DNA of 64,000 bases from Acidimicrobiales bacterium (GTDB lineage Bacteria > Actinomycetota > Acidimicrobiia > Acidimicrobiales > Aldehydirespiratoraceae): contig JAWKIR010000003.1 in NCBI GenBank assembly GCA_041394245.1, positions 558,001 to 622,000 on the forward strand, read 5' to 3'. Below the pieces are notes generated by a model. It made no database searches. It worked only from the letters and a program-made list of their open reading frames with translations, and was not told the DNA's origin. Both the position numbers and the translations under genes were made by a program. Shown here piece after piece: positions 1 to 7,792 of this stretch (within the stretch, counting starts at the first letter, position 1; the number at the start of each line of letters is the position of its first letter).

Positions 1-2
1 TC

Positions 3-497
3 GCCGACGGTTGGATCCCCGTCTTCTTCCATCCCGACAAGGCCGAACAGGTCTGGGGCGACGACCTCGCCAAGGGCCTCGCGAAGCGCGACCCGTCGTT
101 GCCGCCGCTCAACATCGTCGCCGGCGGAACCGTCGCCATCGTGGACGACGAGGACAAGGCGCAGCAGATCCGCGACGGTGGCCGGTTCATGACCGCCCTC
201 TACGTCGGTGGCATGGGCGCCAAGGGCAAGAACTTCTACAACAACATCTTCCAGAAGTACGGCTACGAGGAAGAGGCCGAGAAGATCCAGGACCTCTACC
301 TCGCCGGCCGCAAGGAAGAAGCCATGGCCGCAGTGCCCCAGGACTTCCTCGACGCCACCGCCATGGTCGGATCCGAGGGCCAGGTACGCGAGCGCATCGA
401 GGCCTACCAGGCCGCCGGTGTCACCCATCTCCAGATCACGCCGGCCGGCGGCGACCGCCTCGGCCTGGTCGAGAAGATCAAGAACTGGATCAGCTAG
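3..497 (+). CDS. LLM-class flavin/F420-dependent oxidoreductase, C-terminal part
   Basis: The reading frame is open from the left edge, so only the last 165 residues are visible. The visible part shows the pattern of luciferase-like monooxygenase (LLM) F420-dependent oxidoreductases: a solvent-facing ADGW / VFFHPDKAE stretch, a central KNFYNNIFQKYGYEEEAE segment, and a final gating domain (MVGSEGQVRERIEAYQAAGV) ending in HLQITPAGGD. In the family this last region follows the TIM barrel and closes it. Substrate cannot be told. The gene ends 15 bp before the convergent SRPBCC gene. The class is fairly sure; F420 rather than FMN as cofactor is inferred from the actinobacterial setting. Confidence 0.75.
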   Translation, partial: ADGWIPVFFHPDKAEQVWGDDLAKGLAKRDPSLPPLNIVAGGTVAIVDDEDKAQQIRDGGRFMTALYVGGMGAKGKNFYNNIFQKYGYEEEAEKIQDLYLAGRKEEAMAAVPQDFLDATAMVGSEGQVRERIEAYQAAGVTHLQITPAGGDRLGLVEKIKNWIS

Positions 498-512
498 ACG
501 ACGTTGCCGCGC

Positions 513-1010
513 TCAGTCGGCCGCTCGCCCTGCGGCGATGTGGGGTCCGAGGTTGTCGAGCGCGGCGCCGAGGTTCTTGTTCATCTGTCCCGTTGCCCCC
601 TTGAGAAGTAGGGACAACGGGAACTTGCCCTCGATCCCCATCTTGTAGGTGACCGAGCTGCGTCCGTCGCCGAGGTCGGCGATGGTCACCAGCTCGGTCA
701 TCGACTTCAGGCCTGGGACGGTGGCCGAGAGCACCACGAAGCCCCAGCGTTCGCCGGGTTCCCAGACGTTGAACTCCTCGTCGACGGCCACGCGCGCATT
801 GATGAAGACGCGACGGTTCGACCCGACTCCCTCGTGGAGATCACCGAAGCGCTCGACGCGGATGATCGAGGTGAACCATTCGGGCCAGCGTTCGTGATCG
901 GCCAACGCGGCGAACACTTCGTCGGGGGTCGCGTCGATCTCTCGGGTCGCGCTGGCCTGGAACGGGGCGGCGTGGATCCACTCCGGCGGCTTCTTCGTCA
1001 GCTGCCCCAT
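513..1010 (-). CDS. SRPBCC-family (polyketide cyclase-like) lipid-binding protein
   Basis: A 165-residue protein of the START/SRPBCC fold. It opens with the usual TREIDATPDEVFAALADHERWPEWF signature (first strand, helix, and the tryptophans of the cavity mouth). A central strand with WGFVVLSAT follows, then a long C-terminal helix (LLLKGATGQMNKNLGAALDNL). Such proteins bind hydrophobic ligands or act as cyclases or dehydratases; the ligand here is unknown. The start codon lies 9 nt after the superoxide dismutase stop and at the centre of a perfect 18-bp palindrome, so its translation may depend on ribosomes arriving from sod. Function beyond the fold is not assigned. Confidence 0.8.
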   Translation of the reverse strand: MGQLTKKPPEWIHAAPFQASATREIDATPDEVFAALADHERWPEWFTSIIRVERFGDLHEGVGSNRRVFINARVAVDEEFNVWEPGERWGFVVLSATVPGLKSMTELVTIADLGDGRSSVTYKMGIEGKFPLSLLLKGATGQMNKNLGAALDNLGPHIAAGRAAD

Positions 1011-1018
1011 GGGGCAGC
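1001..1018. promoter_or_regulatory. 18-bp perfect palindrome centred on a start codon
   Basis: GCTGCCCCATGGGGCAGC is a perfect palindrome whose centre is the ATG of the SRPBCC gene, two bases beyond the sod stop codon. As RNA it can form a six-pair hairpin with CCAUGG in the loop. It could act as a coupling or attenuation element between the two genes; this is inference. Confidence 0.4.
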
Positions 1019-1019
1019 G

Positions 1020-1604
1020 TCAGGCCGCGAAGTTGGCGGCGACGAACTCCCAGTTGATGAGGCTCGCGATGAAGGTGTCGACGTAGGCCGGCCGGGCGTT
1101 CTGGTAGTCGAGGTAGTAGGCGTGTTCCCACACGTCGATGGTGAGCAGCGCCGTCTGGCCATGGGCCAGGGGCGTGTCGGCGTCGTCGGTCTTGACGATC
1201 GCGAGGCCATCGCCCTCGCGGACGAGCCAGGTCCAGCCGGAACCGAAGTTGCCGACCGAATCGGCCTTGAACTGCTCCTTGAACGCATCGATCGAACCAA
1301 AGCTCGACTCGATCGCGGCGGCGAGGTCACCGGTGGGGTCGCCGCCACCGTCGGGCGACATGCAGTTCCAGTAGAAGGTGTGGTTCCACACCTGTGCGGC
1401 GTTGTTGAACAGACCGCCGGGGCTCGCGCTCTTGATGATCTCCTCGAGCGACTTGTCGGCGTTGTCGGTGCCCTCGATCAGACCGTTGAGGTTGTTGACG
1501 TAGGCGGCGTGGTGCTTGCCGTAGTGGAACGAGATCGTGCGTGCGCTGATGTGCGGCTCGAGTGCATCGTCGGCGTACGGAAGCGGGGGAAGTTCGATGG
1601 CCAT
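1020..1604 (-). CDS. sodB: Superoxide dismutase, iron type
   Basis: A 194-residue Fe/Mn superoxide dismutase, full length for the family, converting superoxide to oxygen and peroxide. Metal ligands are H27 (SFHYGKHHAAYV), H75 (QVWNHTFYWN), D157 and H161 (DVWEHAYYLDYQN). The second-sphere glutamine sits just before H75 (Q71), the Fe-SOD position, whereas Mn enzymes have Gly there and Gln near the GSGW motif; iron is therefore the likely metal. The upstream alternative start is rejected because AGGAG lies 7 nt before the ATG used here. No signal peptide, so cytoplasmic. A TGACAA/TTGTCA dyad lies about 30 bp upstream, and the SRPBCC gene follows closely. Confidence 0.95.
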   Translation of the reverse strand: MAIELPPLPYADDALEPHISARTISFHYGKHHAAYVNNLNGLIEGTDNADKSLEEIIKSASPGGLFNNAAQVWNHTFYWNCMSPDGGGDPTGDLAAAIESSFGSIDAFKEQFKADSVGNFGSGWTWLVREGDGLAIVKTDDADTPLAHGQTALLTIDVWEHAYYLDYQNARPAYVDTFIASLINWEFVAANFAA

Positions 1605-1632
1605 CAGGGCTCCTCGGGATGCGGGAATATTG

Positions 1633-1648
1633 TGACAATACCTTGTCA
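1633..1648. promoter_or_regulatory. Candidate operator upstream of sod
   Basis: TGACAA, four bases, TTGTCA forms a perfect 6-bp dyad in the AT-rich stretch upstream of the dismutase (start at 1604). It sits where an operator overlapping the promoter would be. The regulator is not identifiable from the site alone. Confidence 0.4.
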
Positions 1649-1680
1649 TAATTCCGACGCCTACACCCGGCGAGAAAGTA

Positions 1681-1713
1681 CGGGTGTCTGACCCCAGAAA
1701 GTATGGGGGTCAG
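1681..1713. terminator. Hairpin terminator made from the dispersed gene-end repeat
   Basis: CTGACCCC at 1688-1695 pairs with GGGGTCAG at 1706-1713 around a 10-nt loop. It overlaps the stop codon of the zinc-ribbon gene and contains the GGGTGTCTGACCCCAGAAAG core shared with sites near 19.05, 23.28 and 29.01 kb. It lacks a T-run, so its action as a terminator is inferred from its placement. Confidence 0.5.
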
Positions 1714-2624
1714 AGCTGGGTGTGGCGCCAGGTGTCGAGCACGTCGGCGAGGGCTGCGGGGTCGGCGGTGGTCGGCGCCTGGACGAGGATCATCGCATCG
1801 TCGTCGAGGTCGCTCACCCACAGGTCGGTCGTGCCGTCGGAGCCGAGGAGCCACAGGCGCAGGCCGACCTCGGGCGAGAACAGGTCGATCGCGGCTTCGC
1901 GGTTCCAGCGTTCGCGGGCCGCGGCGAGATAGGCGTCACCGGCGGTCGACCCGCCGGATGCGATCAGCCAGACCTCTCCCAGCGTCGACGCACCGGGTGT
2001 TGATCCCGCAGTCCGCTGGAGCGTGCGTGCCGCGAAGGGTTGGGTCGCCTCGAGCTGGTCGGCGTCGAGGACGCCGTCGAAGGTGAGGATCTCGGGGGGA
2101 TCGAGCGGGGCGAGCACGAACTCGTCGGGGAAGTCGGCGAGGAGTTCGGCCACCCGGGCGATGTCGTCGGCGTAGTCGAGCGATTCGTCGAGCAGGAGCC
2201 CGGACACCAGATCGACCGGCGGTGGCGTGTCCCACGGGGACAGGGCCTCGGCGACCTCGCGGGGGACGCCGGGCAGGAACCCGCTGGTCGGTCGCGCGCC
2301 GCCAACGAGCGAGGGCGGTCGTTCCGAGGTCGTCGGGAGTGGGACGGCACTCGTCGTCGACACGGGCGGCGGCAGAGCGGTTGCCGACGGCGCCGTATCC
2401 GGACGGGTCAACACGAAGGCCGTTCCGGCGGCGAGTAGGGCGATCGCGAACAGCGCGGTGCCGACCTTTCGCAGCTCGTTGTTCAAGGAATCGCTCCACC
2501 GGGGCTTCGCCGCCGGTGGGGGCGCAGCGACCTCGTCGAAGGTCGACTTGCCGCAGATCGAACAGGTGTTGGACTGCACCAGGGCCCGACAATGGGGGCA
2601 GGTTTGAAGACCGTCGAGACTCAC
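1710..2624 (-). CDS. Zinc-ribbon membrane-anchored protein of unknown function
   Basis: A 304-residue protein with three parts: an N-terminal zinc ribbon (CPHC at residues 9-12 and CSIC at about 20-23), a Pro/Ala linker, and one transmembrane segment around residues 55-72 (GTALFAIALLAAGTAFVL). A Ser/Thr/Pro-rich stretch follows, then an extracellular domain of about 190 residues with acidic loops and no recognised motif. The topology suggests a cytoplasmic metal-binding head and an outside domain. It lies alone between the glutamine-synthetase-like operon and sod, with a hairpin at its stop codon. Function is unknown. Confidence 0.7.
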   Translation of the reverse strand: MSLDGLQTCPHCRALVQSNTCSICGKSTFDEVAAPPPAAKPRWSDSLNNELRKVGTALFAIALLAAGTAFVLTRPDTAPSATALPPPVSTTSAVPLPTTSERPPSLVGGARPTSGFLPGVPREVAEALSPWDTPPPVDLVSGLLLDESLDYADDIARVAELLADFPDEFVLAPLDPPEILTFDGVLDADQLEATQPFAARTLQRTAGSTPGASTLGEVWLIASGGSTAGDAYLAAARERWNREAAIDLFSPEVGLRLWLLGSDGTTDLWVSDLDDDAMILVQAPTTADPAALADVLDTWRHTQL

Positions 2625-2696
2625 GACATTCCGATCGGCGTTCTTGCCGCCGACTGTGAGGAATTTTCGGTCCCGGCGGGTCCGACCGGGCCGCCG

Positions 2697-4058
2697 TCAG
2701 ATGCGCTCGAAGTAGCGCCGCATCTCCCAATCGGTCACCGCGGCGTCGGCGGCGGCGATCTCCTGGGCCAGATGGTGGCCGTAGTGCTCGACGACCTCGT
2801 CGCCGAGCATGCGGCGGGCCGCGTCGCTGGCGACGAAACGGGCGTGGGCCTCGTGCAGGGTGATCGGCACCGACGCGGCCGAGGCCGAATCGGCGCCGAC
2901 CGAGTAGGCATCGCCGCGGAACTCCGCCGGCGGTTCGATCCGGTTGCGGATGCCGTCGAGCCCGCTGGCGATCGCGGCGGCGTAGGCGAGATACGGGTTG
3001 ACGTCGGCGCCGGGGATTCGGTTCTCGATCCGCAGACCGCCACCGCGTCCGACGATGCGGAACCCGGCCGTGCGATTGTCCGTCGACCACGCGATGCGGG
3101 TCGGGGCCCACGACTGGCTCTGGTAGCGCTTGTAGCTGTTGATGGTCGGCGCGTAGCAGACCATGAGGTCGGCGGCGTGGTGCATCCACCCGCCCAAGAA
3201 CCAGCGGAAGACGTCGCTGTGGTGGTCCGGCGACTCGCCGACGAACGCGTTCTGGTCGCCGTCCCAGAGTGACAGGTGGATGTGGCACGAGCTGCCCGGC
3301 TGGGCGGCATCGGGCTTGGCCATGAACGTGACGCTCACGCCCTGGGCGTCGGCGAGTTCCTTCATGGCCTGCTTCATCACCACGTGGCGGTCGGCCATCG
3401 TGAGGGCGTCGGCGTAGCGGACGTTGAGCTCGTGCTGGCCGATCGCCGCCTCACCCTTGGAGTTCTCGACCGGGATCTCGCTGTCGCGCAGGGCTCGGCG
3501 GGCTGCGCCCACATAGTCCTCGACCCGAGAGGCCTGGAGCAGGTGGTAGTCCTCGACATACCACCCGGCCGACTCGAGATCCCGGTAGCCCTTCTGATGG
3601 GCCGCCCGGTAGGTGTCGCGGAAGAGGAAGAACTCGAGCTCGGACGCGGCCGCGGCACTGAAACCCGCTTCGCCCAACTGGTCGAGTTGGCGGCGAAGGA
3701 TCGAGCGCGGCGCCACCGCGACGGGGTCGTGCGTGACGTTGTCGATCACGTCACACAGCACGAATGCGGTGCCGTCGGTCCATCCGGCGCGGCGCAGGGT
3801 GCCCATGTCGGGGACCAGGTGGAAGTCGCCGTAGCCCGTCGACCAGTTGCTGTAGGCGAAGCCCTCGACCGGCTCCATCTCCATGTCGACGGTGAGCAGG
3901 TAATCGCAGGCGTGCGTGCCGTCGTCGACACAGCTGTCGAGGAAGAAGTCGGCGTCGAAGCGTTTGCCCATCGTCCGGCCGTAGTGGTCGGTGAACCCGA
4001 CGACCACCGAGTCGATGGTGCCGTCGCTCACCTCCAAGCGGAGCTGTTCAAGCTGCAT
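2697..4058 (-). CDS. Glutamine-synthetase-family ligase (gamma-glutamyl ligase type)
   Basis: 453 residues. The glutamine synthetase catalytic domain is complete: ASELEFFLF (metal-binding Glu), GEAAIGQHELN (metal Glu and ammonia site), SCHIHLSLW (ATP-site His), RIAWSTDNRT and RIENRIPGADVNPYLAYAA (glutamate-binding Arg and metal Glu). The Tyr-adenylylation loop of GlnA-I is absent, and the length matches the GlnT/PuuA-like branch that glutamylates amines rather than housekeeping GlnA. The start was placed at the ATG 6 nt after AGGAG, overlapping the Fe-alcohol dehydrogenase by 11 nt; the longer frame upstream is that gene's shadow. With an alcohol dehydrogenase in the same operon, amine or amino-alcohol breakdown is a reasonable guess. 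Confidence 0.85.
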   Translation of the reverse strand: MQLEQLRLEVSDGTIDSVVVGFTDHYGRTMGKRFDADFFLDSCVDDGTHACDYLLTVDMEMEPVEGFAYSNWSTGYGDFHLVPDMGTLRRAGWTDGTAFVLCDVIDNVTHDPVAVAPRSILRRQLDQLGEAGFSAAAASELEFFLFRDTYRAAHQKGYRDLESAGWYVEDYHLLQASRVEDYVGAARRALRDSEIPVENSKGEAAIGQHELNVRYADALTMADRHVVMKQAMKELADAQGVSVTFMAKPDAAQPGSSCHIHLSLWDGDQNAFVGESPDHHSDVFRWFLGGWMHHAADLMVCYAPTINSYKRYQSQSWAPTRIAWSTDNRTAGFRIVGRGGGLRIENRIPGADVNPYLAYAAAIASGLDGIRNRIEPPAEFRGDAYSVGADSASAASVPITLHEAHARFVASDAARRMLGDEVVEHYGHHLAQEIAAADAAVTDWEMRRYFERI

Positions 4059-5217
4059 GGAGCACTCCTGTGCACGCCGCGGTGAAGACGGCCTCGGCGA
4101 ACGGTCGATCGAACGGGACCGGGTTGCCCCCCGCCGACGGATCCTCGACGGCGGCCGCGGCGATGGTTTCCATCGCGGCCGGGTCGACCCCCAGGTCGAC
4201 GAGCGTGTGGGGCACGTCCATGGCGGTCCGGATGGCGAGGATGTGGGCGAGGAAGCCCTCGAACCCACCGGCGACCCCGCAGGAGGCGGCGAGTCGCGCG
4301 ATGGTCGCCTCGATCGCGGCCCGGTTCGCGTCGAGGACGTAGGGCATCACCACGGCGTTGGTCATGCCGTGGTGGGTGTCGAAGCGCGCCCCGATCGGGT
4401 GCGAGAGCGCGTGCATGGCGCCCAGGCCCTTCTGGAAGGCGACCGCGCCCATCGCCGCGGCGACCAGCATCTGCCCGCGGCTCTCGATGTTGCCCGGGTC
4501 GTCGACGACCACCGGCAGGTGTTCGAGCACCAGGCGGCATCCCTCCATGCCGATGCCCTGCGACATCGGATGGAACGTCGGCGCGCAGATCGCTTCGAGT
4601 GAATGCGAGAGCGCGTCGAGTCCGGTGCCCACGGTGAGCGTCCGGGGCAGGCCCACGGTGAGTTCGGGATCACAGATCACCGCCCGGGGCAGCATCGCCG
4701 GATGGAACACGATGACCTTGCGGTGGGTCGCCTCGTCGATGACCACGCCGGCGCGGCCGACCTCACTGCCCGTCCCGGCAGTGGTCGGCACGGTGATGAC
4801 CGGCGCGATCCCCGCGGCGTCGGCGCGAGTCCAGTTGTCGCCGACGTCCTCGAAGTCCCACATGGGCCGGGTCTGGCCGGCCATGAACGCGATGACCTTG
4901 CCGACGTCGAGCGCCGAACCGCCACCGACGGCGACGACCCCGTCGTGGTCACCGGCCCGGTACGCGGCGACGCCGGCATCGACGTCGCGGCCCACCGGAT
5001 TGGGCTTGAGGTCGTGGAAGGTCGCGTGAACGAGCGGCTCGAGCGCGGCGCGGACCGTTTCGATGAGCGGGAGCGCGGCGAGCCCGGGATCGGTGACGAT
5101 CAGGGGCCGGCCGATGCCGGCTGCCCGGCAGGCATCGCCGAGTTCGGCGACACGACCGGCGCCGAAGCGGATCGGTGTCGGATAGCCCCAGTCGGCGGGG
5201 GACGAGGGCGCGCTCAC
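4048..5217 (-). CDS. Iron-containing alcohol dehydrogenase
   Basis: A 389-residue group III (Fe-dependent) NAD(P) alcohol dehydrogenase. The dinucleotide site is GGGSALDVGKVIA at about 98-110 and TTAGTGSEVG follows at 145-154. The four metal ligands are D201 and H205 (GLDALSHSLEA), then H269 and H283, with the family's 14-residue spacing (MHALSHPIGARFDTHHG). Translation starts at a GTG that overlaps the TGA of the PhyH gene (GTGA), and the end overlaps the ligase start, so the three genes form one tightly coupled operon. Substrate is unknown; primary alcohols, lactaldehyde or maleylacetate are all within the family's range. Confidence 0.9.
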   Translation of the reverse strand: MSAPSSPADWGYPTPIRFGAGRVAELGDACRAAGIGRPLIVTDPGLAALPLIETVRAALEPLVHATFHDLKPNPVGRDVDAGVAAYRAGDHDGVVAVGGGSALDVGKVIAFMAGQTRPMWDFEDVGDNWTRADAAGIAPVITVPTTAGTGSEVGRAGVVIDEATHRKVIVFHPAMLPRAVICDPELTVGLPRTLTVGTGLDALSHSLEAICAPTFHPMSQGIGMEGCRLVLEHLPVVVDDPGNIESRGQMLVAAAMGAVAFQKGLGAMHALSHPIGARFDTHHGMTNAVVMPYVLDANRAAIEATIARLAASCGVAGGFEGFLAHILAIRTAMDVPHTLVDLGVDPAAMETIAAAAVEDPSAGGNPVPFDRPFAEAVFTAACTGVLHAA

Positions 5218-6068
5218 AACTCCCCGCTGGCCAGCAGGTCGGTGGGGTGGCGCACGTCGAGCACACCGAGATAGCCGCCGCCCGTGGCGATCGCGTCGTG
5301 GGCCTTGTAGCCGATGAGCTCCTGGGCCCGCAGCGGCAGGTCGCGAACGACGTCGGGCGGTGTCGCGAGCGTGTTGTTCTCCTCGGTTCGCAGCCATCCG
5401 ACGACGAAGCTGGTGTGGAAGCCGCGTCGCCATTCCGTCGCCGTCGAGTTCGTCCCGCCGGCGTGGAACGTCGAGCCGAGATAGATCACCGCCGCTCCGG
5501 CGGGCATCTCGGCGATCGCGAGCTCGTCGTCGGTCGGGTACCGATCGGCGGGCCAGTGGTTGCTGCCGGGCGCCAGTCGTGTCGCGCCGTTCTCTGCGGT
5601 GAAGGGGGTGAGGGCGACGAGCGAGGCCACCTGGATCTCCGGGTGTGGGGTGGGGAGATAGTTCCAGACGTCGTGATCACGATGGATGTACTGCTGCTCG
5701 GCGCCGGGTCCGCGTTGGAGCAGATGTCCGATGTTGAGCTGCCATTCCGCGCAGCTCGGGCCGAGCACGCGCGCGTTGATCGCCTCGTAGAGCGGGTGCA
5801 GCAGCACCTCGTCGACATAGGTGCGCGAGTGCGACGCCAGCCCGGTCAGGTGCTTGACGTTGGGGCCGAAGAAGTCGGCGATGAACGGGTTGACGAACCG
5901 GCGCACCGAGGGATCGTCGGCATCGACGAGCGGGCCGACCTCGGCATTGAGTGCGGCCACGGTCGCCTCGTCGAGGAAGTCGGCGATGACGACGGCCCCC
6001 GACTCGTGGAGCGCGGCGCAGATCTCGTCGGGATCGTCGTCGCGGTGCAGCACCGGAAGCTGTGGCAT
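5214..6068 (-). CDS. Phytanoyl-CoA dioxygenase (PhyH) family oxygenase
   Basis: A 284-residue Fe(II)/2-oxoglutarate-dependent hydroxylase. The iron facial triad is visible as H-x-D in QYIHRDHDVWNYL (about residues 126-138) and a distal His in GSTFHAGGTN. An Arg (EWRRGFHTSF) is suited to bind 2-oxoglutarate. The N-terminus (ALHESGAVVIADFLDEATV) is typical of the family. It is first gene of the PhyH / Fe-ADH / ligase operon, with a 4-nt overlap to the next gene. A hydroxylated product could be oxidised by the following dehydrogenase. Substrate is not predictable. Confidence 0.85.
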   Translation of the reverse strand: MPQLPVLHRDDDPDEICAALHESGAVVIADFLDEATVAALNAEVGPLVDADDPSVRRFVNPFIADFFGPNVKHLTGLASHSRTYVDEVLLHPLYEAINARVLGPSCAEWQLNIGHLLQRGPGAEQQYIHRDHDVWNYLPTPHPEIQVASLVALTPFTAENGATRLAPGSNHWPADRYPTDDELAIAEMPAGAAVIYLGSTFHAGGTNSTATEWRRGFHTSFVVGWLRTEENNTLATPPDVVRDLPLRAQELIGYKAHDAIATGGGYLGVLDVRHPTDLLASGEL

Positions 6069-6088
6069 GCGCCGACGTTAGAGCCCGG

Positions 6089-7720
6089 TCAGTCCAGCGT
6101 CGATCCGCTCACGATCGGCGGGCCGCTACCCAGGTAGAAGACCCCCGGATACCCCGCGGTCTCGAAGCCGAGGCTGTCGTTGCGGGCGAGCGTCGAGTCG
6201 GTGATGACGAGATGGCCGGTGCGGTTGTTGCTCACGTAGAACACACCGCCGCCGCCCTCGTTGGCCACGTTGTCCTCGATCACGGTGTCGATCAGCGTCA
6301 GCGTGTAGGTGTTGCCGTCGTTGGCGATCGCTCCGCCGTTGCCGCCTCCCGGCGTTCCGGGCCGCTGGGGGTTGGCCCCCCACCCGGTGGCCGAGTTGTG
6401 GGTCAGCAGGCTGTTGATGAACGTCATCGACACGCCGATGCTCCCGATCGCTCCACCGTTGGAGCAGTCGTTGGCCTGGGCCTCGGCCCCGCCGAAGGTG
6501 CTGTTCGTGATGTAGACGGGCAGCGTGTCGTACTGGCTGAACACCCGCACGGCGCCGCCCGCGACATCGGGCCCGGTGCTCGCGCAGGTGTTGGAGAAGA
6601 AGCGCGAGTTGACGATCTTGAAGCGACCGCCCCGCACCCAGATGGCGCCGCCCCCGCCGCCGAGATCGATGCCCTGGCCGGTGGCATCGCCGTCGACGAA
6701 GGTGAGGTTCTGCACGGTGAGGCGTGGGTGGTCCTGGTTCTGGCAGTGCGGTGTGGTCCACACCTGGGCCTGGTCACAGGTGTTCATGTAGAGGATGCGA
6801 CGCTCGCCACGCCCGCTCAGGGTCACGAGCCCGCCGCCATCGATCACGATCTCCGGGCCGGTGTCGTTGAACACCGTCGCGGTGGCGAGCATCTCGATAG
6901 TGATGGGGTCGGGTCCGCAGTCGAACGTGATGACGCCGCCCCGGGCCACCGCGGCGACGACCGCGGCCGAGGTGCAGCTCGCCGGCGAGCCGTTGCCGAT
7001 CACGACGTCGGGCGACGAGGTGTCGATCGCAGCCGCGGCGGCCGGCACCGGTGCGGTGCCGGCCGGGTTGCCGGCGATCGGGAGTGGTCGCGGCGGTGGG
7101 ACGAGTTCGTCGAGGTGCAGGGCGCGCATGAGGAAGGTGGCCATTTCGGCGCGGGTGACGGGGCGGTGGGGGCTGTAGGTGGTGGGGCTGGTGCCGGTGG
7201 TGATGCCGGCGTGGCGGAGGCGTTCGATGTCGTCTCGGAAGGTGCCGGTGGTGTCGGTGAAGCCTGATGGTTGGGTGGCGGGTGGGAGGTGGAGGGCGCG
7301 GTTGAGGAAGGCGGCCATTTGGCCGCGGGTGACGGGGTCGTTGGTGCTGTAGGTGGTGGGGCTGGTGCCGGTGGTGATGCCGGCGTGGCGGAGGCGTTCG
7401 ATGTCGTCTCGGAAGGTGCCGGTGGTGTCGGTGAAGCCTGATGGTTGGGTGGCGGGTGGGAGGTGGAGGGCGCGGTTGAGGAAGGCGGCCATTTGGCCGC
7501 GGGTGACGGGTTCGTCGGGGCAGTAGCGGGTGGGGGCGCAGCCGGTGGTGATGCCTTCGGCGCGGATGGCTTCGATGGCGCCTTCGTGGATGTTGGTGTC
7601 GTCGTCGGTGAAATGGCCGCCGGGGGGTGGGGTGTCGGCGGCGGCTGATGGGCCGATCGCGGTCAGCGACGCGGCGAGCGTGAATGCCACGAGGAGGGGG
7701 ACGGAACGGGAACGAATCAT
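6089..7720 (-). CDS. Secreted SLH-domain protein with a right-handed beta-helix region
   Basis: 543 residues. A signal peptide (MIRSRSVPLLVAFTLAASL, cut near SAAADT) is followed by three SLH-like repeats (about residues 35-205), then a beta-helix-type domain rich in short repeated turns (TFVDGDATGQGIDLGGGGGA, NGGAIGSIGVSMTFINSLLT, NDGNTYTLTLIDTVIEDN). This layout resembles CSLREA/Chlam_PMP-like wall proteins held to the surface by SLH domains. The start was set at the ATG of the signal peptide, not the much longer upstream frame that runs over the divergent dehydrogenase gene. Two SLH repeats are identical over 165 bp of DNA. Role is likely cell surface; ligand unknown. Confidence 0.85.
   Translation of the reverse strand: MIRSRSVPLLVAFTLAASLTAIGPSAAADTPPPGGHFTDDDTNIHEGAIEAIRAEGITTGCAPTRYCPDEPVTRGQMAAFLNRALHLPPATQPSGFTDTTGTFRDDIERLRHAGITTGTSPTTYSTNDPVTRGQMAAFLNRALHLPPATQPSGFTDTTGTFRDDIERLRHAGITTGTSPTTYSPHRPVTRAEMATFLMRALHLDELVPPPRPLPIAGNPAGTAPVPAAAAAIDTSSPDVVIGNGSPASCTSAAVVAAVARGGVITFDCGPDPITIEMLATATVFNDTGPEIVIDGGGLVTLSGRGERRILYMNTCDQAQVWTTPHCQNQDHPRLTVQNLTFVDGDATGQGIDLGGGGGAIWVRGGRFKIVNSRFFSNTCASTGPDVAGGAVRVFSQYDTLPVYITNSTFGGAEAQANDCSNGGAIGSIGVSMTFINSLLTHNSATGWGANPQRPGTPGGGNGGAIANDGNTYTLTLIDTVIEDNVANEGGGGVFYVSNNRTGHLVITDSTLARNDSLGFETAGYPGVFYLGSGPPIVSGSTLD
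7172..7336 (-). repeat. SLH-encoding repeat, copy 1 (174-bp period)
   Basis: Identical base for base to 7346-7510. Each unit encodes 58 residues including GQMAAFLNRALHLPPAT and DDIERLRHAGITTGTSP. A third, diverged unit lies toward the N-terminus and a diverged one toward the C-terminus. Confidence 0.9.
7346..7510 (-). repeat. SLH-encoding repeat, copy 2 (174-bp period)
   Basis: Second identical copy of the 165-bp block. Lack of even silent differences points to recent duplication or gene conversion. Confidence 0.9.
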
Positions 7721-7754
7721 GCGACTCTCTTCATCGACCGACCGCGTCGGCATC

Positions 7755-7786
7755 TTGACAGCCGTGGCGAGGCGATGGGGTACGTT
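7755..7786 (+). promoter_or_regulatory. Promoter of the Zn-alcohol dehydrogenase, likely leaderless
   Basis: TTGACA at 7755-7760 and TACGTT at 7781-7786, followed by 6 nt and then ATG at 7793. The 20-bp spacing is long, but the TANNNT-N6-ATG layout is that of leaderless actinobacterial transcripts and matches other genes in this window. No Shine-Dalgarno sequence precedes the ATG. Confidence 0.5.
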
Positions 7787-7792
7787 GCCGTG

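Noticed and set aside
834..1691. 285-residue plus-strand open frame
   Set aside because: Antisense to superoxide dismutase and the SRPBCC gene, both of which are certain.
7140..7640. CRISPR-like or satellite repeat
   Set aside because: The repeats are 174 bp, in frame, and encode SLH domains.
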